NCBI GenBank assembly: GCA_029237695.1
Contig: CM055271.1
Location: forward strand, 34,220,462 to 34,284,461
From: Conchocele bisecta
Taxonomy: Eukaryota; Mollusca; Bivalvia; Lucinida; Thyasiridae
Direction: 5' to 3'
Length of the DNA stretch: 64,000 nt
In this document: piece after piece, positions 1-11,023 of the stretch
Layout: each line of letters begins with the position of its first letter
Position numbering within the stretch: position 1 is the stretch's first letter
Translations under genes and position numbers: made by a program
Notes under the pieces: generated by a model
Told to the model about the DNA's origin: nothing
Databases searched by the model: none
What the model saw: the letters and a program-made list of their open reading frames with translations, nothing else

Positions 1-125
1 ATAGTGTATGCGGTATTCACTGCTATACGAGTTCAGACAGCTGTGCCACCTTACGACGTAATTTACGGAAGACATGATTGCATTTAGCTTTTAAAATGTG
101 AAATCACCACTATAAGAAAAGATAA

Positions 126-267
126 GGTTCGCCTATGTCCAGCCGTTGGTAAACGTTTGCCGCGGCACAAGGGTTTGAACACCAAGGCAGTAGGAAGTAG
201 GCCGCGGGTTCAATCAGTTCCCGAGTGTCACGGTAAACGTTTGCCCACGGATGGACATTGTCGAACG
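126..267. repeat. Palindromic repeat, copy 1
   Basis: An arm at about 126-160 is the reverse complement of about 232-267, and both contain GGTAAACGTTTGCC-like sequence. The loop is about 70 bases. A second copy lies at 30497-30602 with a shorter loop. It is a hairpin-forming, non-coding repeat within the segmental duplication. Confidence 0.7.
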
Positions 268-647
268 TTATTGTTACATTTCCGTCGGAAATATCCTATA
301 ATTTGAGCATATATAATTATGCAGTACTTTCGGTACTTTCATAATCTGCTCCATTCAAACCGCTGATTTACACATACATATTCCGGGGCCGCAGTACACG
401 TCGCGTGATGCAGCCAAATCAATTTAAAAATTTCACTGAGACCGTTGTGAACTAATCTGGTAGTTCCAGCAACGTCACAACACACATGAATTACGTACGT
501 GTTGGTTTGACCCCGGATTGAGCATTGTCTACAGTCATGGTCAGGCAGCACGCGATGTACGTTTGAACACGGATGTGAGCGGTATCAAACAACGTCTGTC
601 GTGTAACAATATCAGTTAGAAGTTACTGGACCGCTATTTCATTGATG

Positions 648-740
648 CAATGTCCGCTCAGTCTGACCAGGGGCTACAATGGTCGCATATCTTATAAGCC
701 CCATTTCTCCATTCACAGCCACAAATGGATATCGATAATG
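648..740 (-). repeat. Hairpin-core dispersed repeat (family E)
   Basis: This is one of many copies of a short repeat. A CTGTGCGGATGCACAG-like hairpin core is followed by a stretch reading like GTCGCATAACTTATAAGCCCC and then a CTCCATTCACAGCCA motif. Here the core is degraded. Other copies are near 11574, 27292, 31005, 37615, 39830, 44310 and 63465. Confidence 0.6.
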
Positions 741-808
741 AGATACGGGGTCCAATTGCAGACCTGGCTCAATATATAGAGAATAGGAGGTTAGTGCCGT
801 GAATGGGA

Positions 809-1835
809 TACTGGAGGGGCAACTTGAAGAGAAGTGGCTTAAAAACGATTTCTGTTCAACCCAAGAGAGCAAAAGCAACGACTATGCTAGATTGATATAT
901 CATACATTCCTGAACATGAATCCGGTATCGGTCAATCAAATTAGGTGGGACAATGTCACTTTTGAGGTCCTTAAGTGCAAAGAGGTCAAATGAGTATAAT
1001 ATATTTTATATCAGTAGATGGACATGTACGTGCATATCATGCTTCAAATATCAGATAAAGTTGTTTAAATTGTTGAATGTTCTTCCTTAGGACATATATG
1101 AGACGCTTCGTGTATATGGTGGTTCAAACCGGTGTGTATTTTGCGATTTTCAAGATGGCCGCTAGCTATCAACATTTTGTCTTAAATATATTCTGACTTG
1201 ATCATTATATGGCGTTTGGTACTTACAGTATGCGTTTACATACATAGAAATACGTTTTGATAACTTATACAAAATAATTCACCACTGAAAAATTCATATA
1301 CATATAAGATGGCCGCCAAATATTCACACAGACGTGCTGTAAATGTGTGTGGAATAACAAAAATATATAGCTACACTTTATATTTCAGTTATTTGCCTTT
1401 TTGTTATTATTGAATGTGTTCTTTGCAAAAATGAATTAGTCCATCTAATAAACTTATTATTTGACCATGTTGGAATATTCAAGATGGCCGCTAAGTATCG
1501 CTTTAGCTCTTAGGCAAAGTAGTAAAGAAATGAAACATAATTGGAAATCATATTTGTAATATTTTAAAGGTGTGAGGCTTGTGTTCCAAACTGTACCGAA
1601 TAATCTTTCGCCGCAAACATACGTAAATCAAAGATGACCGCCAACATGGATACAATTCTAACACATCTATATTAAGTAGGGTAGTCATCAACGACATAGA
1701 ATATTCCACACCATAAAATCAATGTTTTAGTGTTTCCTATGACAACATAAAGAATAATATTTTATGACCGCCATTTTAGTTACCAAGATGGCTACTATAT
1801 TGCGTAGTTTTATAATATGAGCTATCACCAAAATA
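809..1835 (+). repeat. Left arm of fold-back element with spaced motif array
   Basis: CAAGATGGCCGCC-like motifs lie near 1153, 1306, 1481, 1630 and 1783, which is 150-175 bp apart. The distances of the first four from the element end (about 344, 497, 672 and 821 bp) match those in the right arm within about 10 bp. A short open frame at 799-993 lies at the outer end and is mirrored in the right arm. Confidence 0.7.
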
Positions 1836-4779
1836 TTGGTGCAACTCATGGATAACAATAGATCCTAGCTGTAACATGGTAATGGTTAATAAACGACTAC
1901 ATAGTCACGATATTGGATTTCAAGTGAAACATAATACATGTTGACAATGTCAAAGGAAACAGGAACATATTTACAATCTACATCTATGTATTCATTCATT
2001 TGAGTGAATCAACATAATGCCCATGTCTAATACCTGTATACGGATATAAATAAAATACAGTGACAGGTTGGGAGCATGTGAATGGTAATTTATTATATAA
2101 TTAACGATGGTGGGTTGATAATTGCCGGGGAGCGCGATATCCCTGGCTTTGCCCTTATTCGCATGTTCAGCTTTCTTGTAGGCGAGAGTTGAATCCGGCT
2201 AACCACGTTATAAGAGTAATACGATCAGTGGTAATCATACTACGTCTATGTAGAGGGGGGGGGGGGGGGCTAAGTTAAGATAGTATGGTGAAGACCTGAC
2301 AGTAGATCCGGGTTGTCTAATGTTAGGGCCGGATGAAAATTGTATGCAAATATTCAGTTACACGTGCCCATTCATGCAGATGAAATGAGCTGTCGATAGT
2401 CTGTTTAAAGCCATTAGACATTAAACCGGAACTCTATCATGCTATCTTTAACACGACCACGAACACCAATGTTGCATTTTATTAGTGCAACAGGTCCGTA
2501 ACCAGGGGTCGGTGCGGTCGGACGAACCCCTCGCCAACCTTCCTCGTCGTGCATTGATGTCCACTCTTTCATGCACTAAAATAAGAATTATTGTCAATAC
2601 GTAGTCATGTTATAATATTGATGCAAGCAGGAGAGTCGTATTACATGTATGTGCTCAGTTTTTGCTGAGAATATATAAAATGGTATTTCAGACCATCTGG
2701 GTTTCGCAATTGTCTGGGAGAGCATGGCCCCGTAACCCCATAGCTGCCTCGGGTCATTCAAGGCATCGACACGACTCCTTGCTTCATAAATTTCTGATTT
2801 GCATACATAGAAACCATGAGATACCGGTACATTCCATGCGGATGCGGCTATTGTGTCATTTGCCATTATAACGAAGCCTACTATATATCTATGAAAAACA
2901 ATAATCAATTTATTAATGCGGTACACGACAAGGTAGGCACAGCGATTGACATATCAAAGGGAAGTTGATGAATTGTGAACTTGACTAGCTACGTAACAAC
3001 TACCATTATTCACTTCCCACATAATGAAAGCAGCGTTTTTTTTCATAGCGAAGAAGTATGCTTAACTTTTTGGATATAGAAACGAAAACCACGCCATCGC
3101 ATCTTGAGCTATGTAAGTAGTATGCTAATGTCCACATTAGTGCGCTATAGAAGACATTGAATTGCATTTACATACGTTATATTCCCACCATTTATACCTG
3201 AAAAGTATTTATCGACACATTTATTATTTTAACAAAGTCGTAATATTGAGAACATGGAATACCAATAAAATTGGAAACACTGCGCATGGACACTGCGAGT
3301 GTGCTTGTCGGTGTAGCAAGAGACATAATCAATTACTTGAAATTGGGGAATTATATAACATATACATACCGTATATATGTAGAGTCAATCGTGTGATCAT
3401 GGTCATCGAATCTCTGTTTATATACGACATATAGGCCATGTAAGTACATGCATGAATAAATAACCAGTATTTGTGAGCCATATTCACATTACTCTCTATT
3501 CTACGAATTCAATGCAAGGTGTCAACCAGACCATTACATCTCAGTTCATAAACGGCATATGCTGTGTTTATTAACAATAAAATCGCGTTTGGATGACCTA
3601 TAATATCAAGAAGTAGGCATGTACTATGTACATAGGAAGGATTTAATGATTCAGTATGTGTGAGTCACATAAGTATGGATATTAAACTATAATGCGATCG
3701 AGATCAATATGTTGTGAATTCACGATGGAACATATGTTGAGGTCATTCATGAGATTGTTTGGTACATGGAAAGAATAAAAGTTATACAAATGTATTATGC
3801 GGTTATATTTAATGCATAAATATGTATATGTATCACAGTTATGAAGTGCCTTGTTTCTGGGGAATACCATACACTGTTATCATATATGTCGTAGTCATAT
3901 AATGTCCCTACATGGTATTTGTAAGTGTCATAACTGTGTATTGTAATATCACAACCGTATGTGTAATATAATATCTTACTTTAAATGCATTAAAATGAAC
4001 ATGGTTGATTATTCTATGCTAATCCAGAATGATATGATGTATATACACACCAACATACGACATATACTTAAGATCGTAAGAGATCAAACAGAGACGCTTA
4101 TTTTCACATTCACGTATTTGGGTAGTTGCAATTGCGATTCATGGATAAATAATGTACACAAATCAACCAAACAACCACTTTTCAGTACAACACCGCAATT
4201 CCCGTGACTGGATGTTCAACTAACCGGGTTTGAAATAACCTGGAAGTGAAACGTGTAAAGCTAAACATTGACACATATCTGATATGAGGCCTCTAAATCA
4301 TGAGCATTCGTTACAGCATATTATGTTTTATATATGTGACACGCATATACGCTGTCAATATTGATTTCAATGTAGGAGACAGGACTTTTGTTGATGAGAA
4401 TATATGTTAATTGAGAATATATTTCCATTTATCAGCGATGATTATACAAGCGGTCATGCGGAAAGTTTTGTTGAAATAGAATATGCTGATCTGCATTATA
4501 CAGACGTATGGTTATATGGACAATTATTAGATATTTCAGTGTAATTTAAGTGTATGTATATGGGTATATCCACTTGTGAATGTATGGATATTCACGGAAA
4601 TAGAAACTGTAATACATACTATTTTATTAGTGTTGTATTTTACATGATTTGTTTTATCTTGGTTATAATTAAGTCGAAAGTGATTGAAATGTCATAGTAC
4701 TTAGCCGCACACCAGCATATAGCAGTTCGATATCTGAATGTAATGCGAACATAAAGAAATTTAAAAGTAAATGAAAAGA
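1836..4779. other. Interior of fold-back element, no recognised gene
   Basis: This is AT-rich sequence with no recognisable protein domain. It contains a 15-G run at 2255-2269. One minus-strand frame (2594-2926, 110 codons, with a methionine about 20 codons in) lies in a locally less AT-rich patch and has balanced composition, but I do not recognise it. Everything else here looks non-coding. Confidence 0.5.
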
Positions 4780-5654
4780 AACGCGCAATTGCCAGTACCA
4801 CACTATATTAAAATAGCCTAAATGAGGCGACCATTTTGAATAAACACAATTACAAATGACTTCAAAATCAAATGTGTCCAACTTACTGATTTACCCGCCT
4901 AACAGAATACAGTAGAGTACATAAGTAAAGTAAAAGTAAACATTATATTCAATAACTTTCGAGTTTTTGGAAAATATGGCGGCCATTTTGAATTAAATAC
5001 GCTCTTCAAGAAGAGCATAAGTATTGATCTATATTTTTAATATCGTATCTCAGATGAAAATCAAACTAATATGGTCATATCTAGCTTAGTACCAATATAT
5101 GGTCCACCACAGTGTAGATAATGCTGCCTGATCTTGATGAATATTTGGCGTCCATCTTGGATTTATATGGATTTGATAGCGTCCATCTAGGTTTAAAATT
5201 AATGCATGGTATCCATAGGGTTTTCTGCGTCCGTCCGATCAAGATACAAGTGCCTATTTGTTTTCATTCATCAAATAAGTACACATTTCAGGCTAAATAT
5301 TGATGCTTGGCGGCCATATTGAATATGTTGATACTCTCAACGATAGACGTCCGAACAAACCGAATTGCTTTGTATATGCCCCATAAAGCAATAATCACCA
5401 ATAAAACATACTTTATCGGATTGTTCTGTAATGTTATGCAAGTACATATTGTATTATCAAAGTAGAGTGAGCTTTGCACTCATTTGACCCATGTGCACTT
5501 AATGACCCCAAAAATGACCTTGTCCCACCTGATTTGATTGACCGACACCGGATTCGTGTTCAGGATGATATAATGCATTGATTTAAAGTAGTCTTTGCCT
5601 TTGCTCTCTCGGGTTGAACATAATTCATTGTTATGGGTACTTGCCCCCCTACTA
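4780..5654 (-). repeat. Right arm of fold-back element with mirrored motif array
   Basis: This is the reverse-complement counterpart of the left arm. GGCGGCCATNTTG-like motifs lie near 4829, 4979, 5149 and 5309. Their order and distances from the end (about 816, 664, 496 and 334 bp) mirror the left arm. The arms are clearly diverged, so the hairpin is not perfect. Confidence 0.7.
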
Positions 5655-5920
5655 GGAAAAAATATATGGCAAGGCTTAGGAAACGTGATGGGCGAGGCTC
5701 TGCCGAGCACATCCCGTGTCCGTGCCGCGCCAGATATGTTTTCCCATTCACGGCACTAACCTACTATTCTATTTATCCCGTCAACACAAACAGATAGCTG
5801 TAAAATGCAATGCAAATAACCCCAGCCACCGCACGAATTCATACGCAGTGATTAGGTCGTATTGACAGTATTTCAAAAATGTTTCACGGCACCGTGTTTC
5901 ACGGCACATACGCACTGTGT
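5655..5920. mobile_element. Composite MITE A+B (right part; A is split by the fold-back element)
   Basis: Unit A is a palindrome whose arms contain GTGCCGTGAATGGG and which ends in CTACTATTCT. Unit B follows, starting ATCCCGTCAACAC and ending near ACGCACTGTGT. The left arm of A lies at 779-808 on the other side of the fold-back element. The equivalent intact copy is at 31129-31444. Confidence 0.7.
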
Positions 5921-5987
5921 ATATTACAGTACACACTGAAGGGACAATTACAAAGAGCAAAAGAAAATTAATATAAATCATGTATAT

Positions 5988-5993
5988 TTTATT
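5988..5993 (-). promoter_or_regulatory. Poly(A) signal of glycine-rich gene 1
   Basis: AATAAA on the minus strand, about 155 bases after the last-exon acceptor. The same signal sits at the same place in the paralogous exon (31514-31519), with surrounding bases conserved. Confidence 0.65.
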
Positions 5994-6009
5994 GTGAAAT
6001 ACATTAATC

Positions 6010-6151
6010 AACATGAACAGGACTATATACACGAGCATACTGAACACACACTTGCTGTGTGTTTGCGGACGTCCTGTTGGCAGTTGTGGTGAACAACTTA
6101 GTTAAGATCTGTGATCCAAATTTCCTCATCCAATGGTCGTCATAAATTACC
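6010..6151 (-). other. Last exon (mostly 3' UTR) of glycine-rich gene 1
   Basis: A TTTTCAG acceptor is followed by GGTAATTTATGACG. Similar exons lie at 31541-31679 and 39003-39156, each starting GGTAAT after an acceptor. In another frame all three read through about 45 codons with partial similarity (Y-D-D near the start, then a T-T-x-A-N stretch). A coding role would need a phase-2 upstream exon, and exon B ends in phase 1. Confidence 0.55.
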
Positions 6152-9100
6152 CTGAAAAGACACAATTATACAATGTACACTGTAATGGAATGAAGTATAT
6201 GCTTTAGTAATGTAGTATATTATTATTAATGAGTTATCCGTCAGTGATTAGTCCATATATTCACAATAACCAGCTTTCAACTTAATACGATATCATTTTG
6301 AATTACCCAGTAACCCAGAACCCACTCTTCCAAAGTTTGGACACAATGCCTTTATCAAGGAATAAGTCTGTACTATCCACTAACTGTCATCTATTTTAGA
6401 TTAACAATTATACAATAATTTAAACCTCCTAAACATTGAAAATACACTTGTATTCGCCCAACATTCTAAGCCAATCGCTGGGCAGCATTGTGCATCCACT
6501 TATTTCACTTATTGCAACGTTTAGCCCCAATAAGTTACATATTGCCACATTTAATGATTAACTGTTCAAGAGGAAATGGAAATTAATACTCGGGTGGGAC
6601 ATTGCATTCTACACTTGGCTGAACTATAGTGGATTTGTTCAGGAACTACATGTGGTCGCTAGCGCTCCCTTGCATTTGATTCCTTAAAATCCAATATGTG
6701 AACAATAACTTATACATAACAATTTTTTATATAGGAATGAATGGCCTTTTTGTGGAATTCATCGGGGTACAAACTTGGAAAAGTCGCGGGAATACTGGAC
6801 GAAGGCCGCAAGGCCTCGTCCAGTATTCCCGCGACTTTTCCAAGTTTATATCCCCGATAAATTCCACAAAAAGGCCATTAATTCCATATAATTCCAGCAT
6901 TTGAAATAAATTCATCAAGAACATGTGTTTATTTTGACAGACGGCAGCCATTTGTTTACATTGACAGCACTGACAGCGCACCTATAGAAAGTAGTTCGGC
7001 GTGGGAGTTTACTGGGATATAAATTTTGGACAGAGACTTGCTACGGGCCAATCACATGTTAGGGAATCCTGTAAATATTTTTGTGCTGGAATTATGATGG
7101 GATGTATTACATATGGTGTCTCGGATATTCAATATTTTCTTCTTCGCTTTGAAGGCCAATGATGCATCGGAGCCATTTTAAAAACACTCCAGAGTACTTT
7201 TATCGGGGGGAGTAGTTTGAAAATGCGATACCGGTCGTATACCGTATTTCGGTGTTTATTTCTTACTGAATACCACACAAAATGTGTTTTTCGAACAGGG
7301 TAGACACAGACGGACTGTACCTCTCTGCAGTCTGCTCTGTTTCTACACTGATTGAAATAACATTAATACGTGTGAAAATATCAATCCGGCAAAGAATGCA
7401 ATCCCGGATCAGATATGTAGGATGATATGGATCAACACTGGTCGAAATCACTATAATTGCTCCTTTTCATAACAAATCATAACAAATCATGCTACATTCG
7501 CCCTTCGCACAAGCAATAATGCCCTAAATTACACAATTTCGACCGGATTTCTATAATAAATTCAACGGGAGATAACCAACTACGATCCCTCATTACAGAC
7601 GTTGTGTTATTGTTTAGTTTATTACTGCTACTGAGAGTACTTCATAAGATAAGAAGTATGTTGCAAAGTTTGTGTGGAAATACCAAGTGGTTAAACAAGG
7701 TTTGACATGTTAATGAGCTGAAATATTCATGGATTCAAATGACGTCATAAGAGAAATTACATATGATAACGTTATTTATTTAAATTACTATTATGTTTTA
7801 TTTATAAGTTTCTCCCATTAAAACGGCTGCTCCAAGTTGTATGACACGAATTATATTATTATGCCAATTGAGCATGTTCTTCTGACAAGTTTTGTTTTCG
7901 TGCGGTCATTAGCGTCGGAATAGTTTGAAAATAGTGAGGTTGTTGCTTAAGGACTGACTATATAGTATGACCGTTTGTTTCAAATATAGTGGAATCATAC
8001 CTGTGACTGAATATCTATATAAAGTATATCTGACCCTGTTCTTCTTAGAGTATAGTATACAGAGCATTGAGTTGCCATCTCCGACATTTTATTTTCGACA
8101 TGCTATCGGACAGTTTCAGCACTTGGATGGTTTGACACCTACCGCAAATAATTATGGCAGAAAATGTAATAACATTTGGTGCAATACGTCCCACATATAT
8201 AGGACGACAACGTCATATAAATATTATTTCAACAGACTACACAAAAAGCTAAATATCTGAGAATTTCTACCATCACTCACAAATATACAATGGAAACTGT
8301 TTTAATGTGTAAAATGTCAAACTGATGCACTGTCTATTATTAGAAGTGCATCTGACACAGGTAAAACCGTATTTAGACAGTAGCGACAAGTACACTCATA
8401 TAACTGCTTACAAATCACTGGATTCCATATAGTATTTATGGTAATACAGGTATATCTACAGCACTGTGTATTGTGCCTACTGTTACACAGTCTTTACTGA
8501 ATTCTCAAACGTTTTAAGAAAAGGTCAACAAACCCTTCAGATATCAGACTTTGTATATACATTTTATGAAAACAATGCACAGCTTGCTGTAGTCAGATTT
8601 CTCCTCATCATGTTGCACCAACTTTTATTCATGTGTTTGTCATATTATTAATGGTATGTGTCAATCGCAATAAGAGGTAAAACTGGCTGATGGCTTGTAC
8701 ACACTAAGATGGCCAACATGGCAACTCCATACACTGTCTGGGATATAGTAAGAAGAAAATGTCCACATATATATTATGCATATATCCCATAAAATTTACG
8801 AAGCAATTATGCATGAATCATTAGATGATCAGGGGCCCCACGGGTCCTTACACTTGCTTGAGTGCATAGTTGTTACGATGATATGTCGAGTCGGTTTATG
8901 TAATAACATGTATACGGTCTATGCAAACTTTGTAATGTAGAATGATATCAAGTTGACGCTGAACGTCATATCATATGATTGATCATGTTCCCGTTGCTTA
9001 TTTCTGTCTATTCATGGAGAGTTTGCGGACTTAATCGATACGGAGAAATTCCATTCCATTCTATTTCACTCATGACATCATCTTCTCGCTTCATGCATTT

Positions 9101-10149
9101 AAACATTGACACAACATATATGAAATCGAAACTGAGAGCATACATGTAGTTACGGCTCATTAACTACAATGTATTCTAAGTATGTGCATATTATACATCT
9201 GATCAATATAGCTAGTAAATGCAGATGTTTTGGTATTACTCTCCACTTACCGGTGAGAGAGGAGTTGACGAGGATGATCTGATCGTTAGACGAGCTGCCG
9301 GTCAACAAAGGCAGCAGACACACCAGGAGCAGCAGGGGTAGGACTGAAACATGCACGTCCACAGTTAACACACACGGATAATATTAGCTGTATACATAAC
9401 CGAGGTGTCGTCCAGCCCGCAGTCTTTACAAGTCATCCATAAAATGGCGTCTCTATCTCTATGGGAAACAACTGATCATCCAAGTAGATTGATGTAATCG
9501 AGTTATATGCTCGTTCAACAACAGTATAGGGAACTGTTTCTTAAAGGAAAGCACGAGGTGATAGATTTACCTGTAGTAAAAGCCAAACGCATGAACATTT
9601 GGAAGACAAAGTCAAGAGATGCCATGTCACTAGTGTAGTGTATTGCGGATGAAAAGTTTGTTTATGTGGGTATATTGGTCATATCTTATTATCTATTTTG
9701 TTGAACGTGTTATTTGTCTCACGCACGGTGCAATATATTTGTAATTGTCGAATCATGTAATTGTCGATTATTTTTTAAAAAGGCCAATGCAGGACGCGGA
9801 ACAGACATATCATGTATTTATTTCGTGCCGTGAACCAGGAGTCAAACCTAATATCGCTGCAGTACTTACTAGCTCCGAGACCCATTCCTCCGGACTGTTG
9901 AGTAGCAGGCATTGGGACGTATGCCACCTTTCCGCCTCCCATTCCGCCGTATGACCCCATTCCGCCGTACGACCCAATTCCATATGAGCCCATTCCGCCT
10001 CCGATGGAACCCATCCCACCGCCGAAGCTGCCCCCGAATCCGCCCCATCCGTTGTTGTTGTCGCCCCATCCGTTGTTGTTGAATTCGTCGGCTATGGCCA
10101 AGCCGAGAACGGCGGCGAGGGCGAAGGAGGTGAAAAGTGCGATCTTCAT
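6147..10149 (-). CDS. Secreted glycine-rich protein 1 (125 aa, three coding exons)
   Basis: Coding exon A (10149-9870) starts at an ATG seven bases after an acceptor (TTTATAG, exon from 10156). It encodes a signal peptide of about 20 residues ending AIA before DEFNNNGWG, then a Gly-rich part with GGM, GSY and GSI repeats. It ends at a GTAAGT donor. Exon B (9343-9251, 93 bp, TTTCAG acceptor, GTAAGT donor) joins in frame (phase 1). It encodes the hydrophobic run LPLLLLVCLLPLL followed by an S/N-rich stretch. The last exon begins at 6151 after TTTTCAG. Its first bases create a stop at the junction, with TAA at 6149-6147. TATA box, non-coding exon 1 and poly(A) signal are all present, and a paralogue lies at 39152-41582. 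Composition resembles mollusc shell-matrix or adhesive glycine-rich proteins, but no family is recognised. Exons A and B are secure; use of the distant last exon is inferred. Confidence 0.72.
6728..7092. mobile_element. Family C element with long palindrome
   Basis: A near-perfect palindrome of about 170 bp (arms containing AAAAGTCGCGGGAATACTGG) is followed by about 190 bp of unique sequence. The same unit recurs at 26220-26579, and the palindrome alone at about 49209-49323. The element is absent from the paralogous site near 32265, which gives the insertion boundaries. Confidence 0.7.
7093..9250. other. Intron 3 of glycine-rich gene 1, no other gene seen
   Basis: This is duplicated sequence (7093-8260 matches about 32268-33400) followed by about 1 kb of unmatched AT-rich DNA. 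I find no protein domain, RNA gene or clear repeat. A CAAGATGGCC-like motif occurs near 8705. Confidence 0.4.
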
Positions 10150-10246
10150 TGTTGATCTATAAACATAAGAAAGTATTGCTTTATGTCTGACAATTTGAAA
10201 TAAACCGGGAGTAAATTTGATTTGATGTCCTGCAATCTGGAATTAA

Positions 10247-10505
10247 TTAAGTATATAATTGTGTAACTATTCCATCAGTTTTAAAAAGGTACGAATACCC
10301 GCTATATCGATATATTTATTGAATACTATTTAATTTACTGATAGAGACGCGCGTTTGTATCAGGCTATTTTGATGTGCAAATTAGGCAGGGAATTTTTAA
10401 ATTATGTATAACAATTAATTGCGTCACCTGAATACTGTTTTTATTAACAGTCTATAAAGTATGATCATTACACACACATCAAACATAAGTAGATAACAAA
10501 GTGGT
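10247..10505 (+). mobile_element. Old, incomplete family D MITE in intron 1
   Basis: The sequence resembles the middle of the TTAA-flanked family D (compare 19500-19740). Shared blocks include a variant of TGTGTCACTATTCCACCAG, a CAGGCTATTTT block, and TCTATAAAGTATGATCAT. Both termini are missing. Confidence 0.5.
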
Positions 10506-10584
10506 ATTGTGTTCGGCCAATATAAATGTAATAATACAATTAGTATCCTTTAAGACTGCTAGATACCCAGAGCTATTGACTTAC

Positions 10585-10612
10585 CTGTAGAGTTGACAGT
10601 CGAGTTAATCCT
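10585..10612 (-). other. Non-coding first exon of glycine-rich gene 1
   Basis: It ends at a GTAAGT donor (10584-10579). The GACTGTCAAC stretch before the donor is conserved in the first exon of gene 2 (near 44160). The start is set about 25-30 bases after the TATA box. The intron to the coding exon is 428 bp. Confidence 0.6.
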
Positions 10613-10635
10613 GTGCCGAGTGCAGCCGCGGCCAC

Positions 10636-10643
10636 CTTTTATA
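10636..10643 (-). promoter_or_regulatory. TATA box of glycine-rich gene 1
   Basis: TATAAAAG on the minus strand, with a GC-rich stretch after it and the first exon 25-30 bases downstream. The equivalent box at gene 2 (44206-44213) supports it. Confidence 0.65.
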
Positions 10644-10770
10644 CCTGTCCCGTGTCCCGCAGACAGTCGCGTAACGTTACGGCACCCGGAAGACCGTCCG
10701 TTTTGTATATAACCGTCTGGTGTGAATCAATGGTCGGTGTGTGTCATATTACATCCGCATGTTTGACCAA

Positions 10771-11023
10771 TACAGTAGACCCCCGTTAAACCGGACATCC
10801 ATTAAATATATGCTTGCTTAATTTGTATGTGTTTATTGTAGTCTCTCTCCGTTGATAATCCACTGTAAATCCGGCATATGAGCACCTCCAGACAGGTATG
10901 TGTGATTTGCGATCATGACTATACATCCTCAACTGAGAGAGATGGTAAATATCACATACACATTAAGCATATTAAGCAGACACATAGTTTAAGGGTGTCC
11001 GGTTTAGAGAGGTTCTACTGTAT
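10771..11023. mobile_element. pogo/Tigger-like MITE
   Basis: About 250 bp with terminal inverted repeats TACAGTAGACCCCCGTTAAA and, reversed, TACAGTAGAACC...TAAACCGGACA, flanked by TA. TIRs beginning CAGTAGACC are typical of the pogo/Tigger group. There is no coding capacity. Confidence 0.6.

Larger units (their letters stand above)
809..5654. mobile_element. Long inverted-arm (fold-back) element, 4.85 kb
   Basis: The element interrupts a family A MITE whose two halves lie at 779-808 and 5655-5773. The paralogous MITE at 31129-31270 is uninterrupted, so the boundaries come from an empty site. The ends are inverted: TACTGGAGGGGCAA on the left, and TAGTAGGGGGGCAA on the right when read on the minus strand. 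Homology continues inward on both sides for about 0.85-1 kb. The clearest stretch is 845-1000, matching the reverse complement of 5470-5640. The interior (about 1840-4780) is AT-rich, and I recognise no transposase in it. The target duplication is unclear (GGGA on the left, GGAA on the right). It is probably a non-autonomous DNA element of fold-back type. Confidence 0.75.
1..10645. repeat. Segmental duplication, copy 1
   Basis: Most of this segment has a diverged counterpart at about 30490-44215 in the same order and orientation. Matching blocks are 126-808 with 30497-31160, 5655-6720 with 31160-32265, 7093-7540 with 32268-32660, and 7690-8260 with about 32890-33400. The gene exons also match: 9251-9343 with 40280-40372, 9870-10156 with 41285-41589, and the promoter and first exon near 10600 with those near 44170. 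Blocks are separated by mobile elements present in only one copy. The first 80 bases also resemble 26155-26225, so a dispersed repeat lies at the left edge. Confidence 0.8.

Noticed and set aside
799..993. Small protein gene mirrored at 5480-5710
   Set aside because: The shared peptide (NPVSVNQIRWD) is explained by the inverted arms of the fold-back element. There is no independent sign of coding.
9775..9870. Extension of the glycine-rich frame past 9870
   Set aside because: The frame runs through a GTAAGT donor conserved in both gene copies, so the extra residues are intronic.
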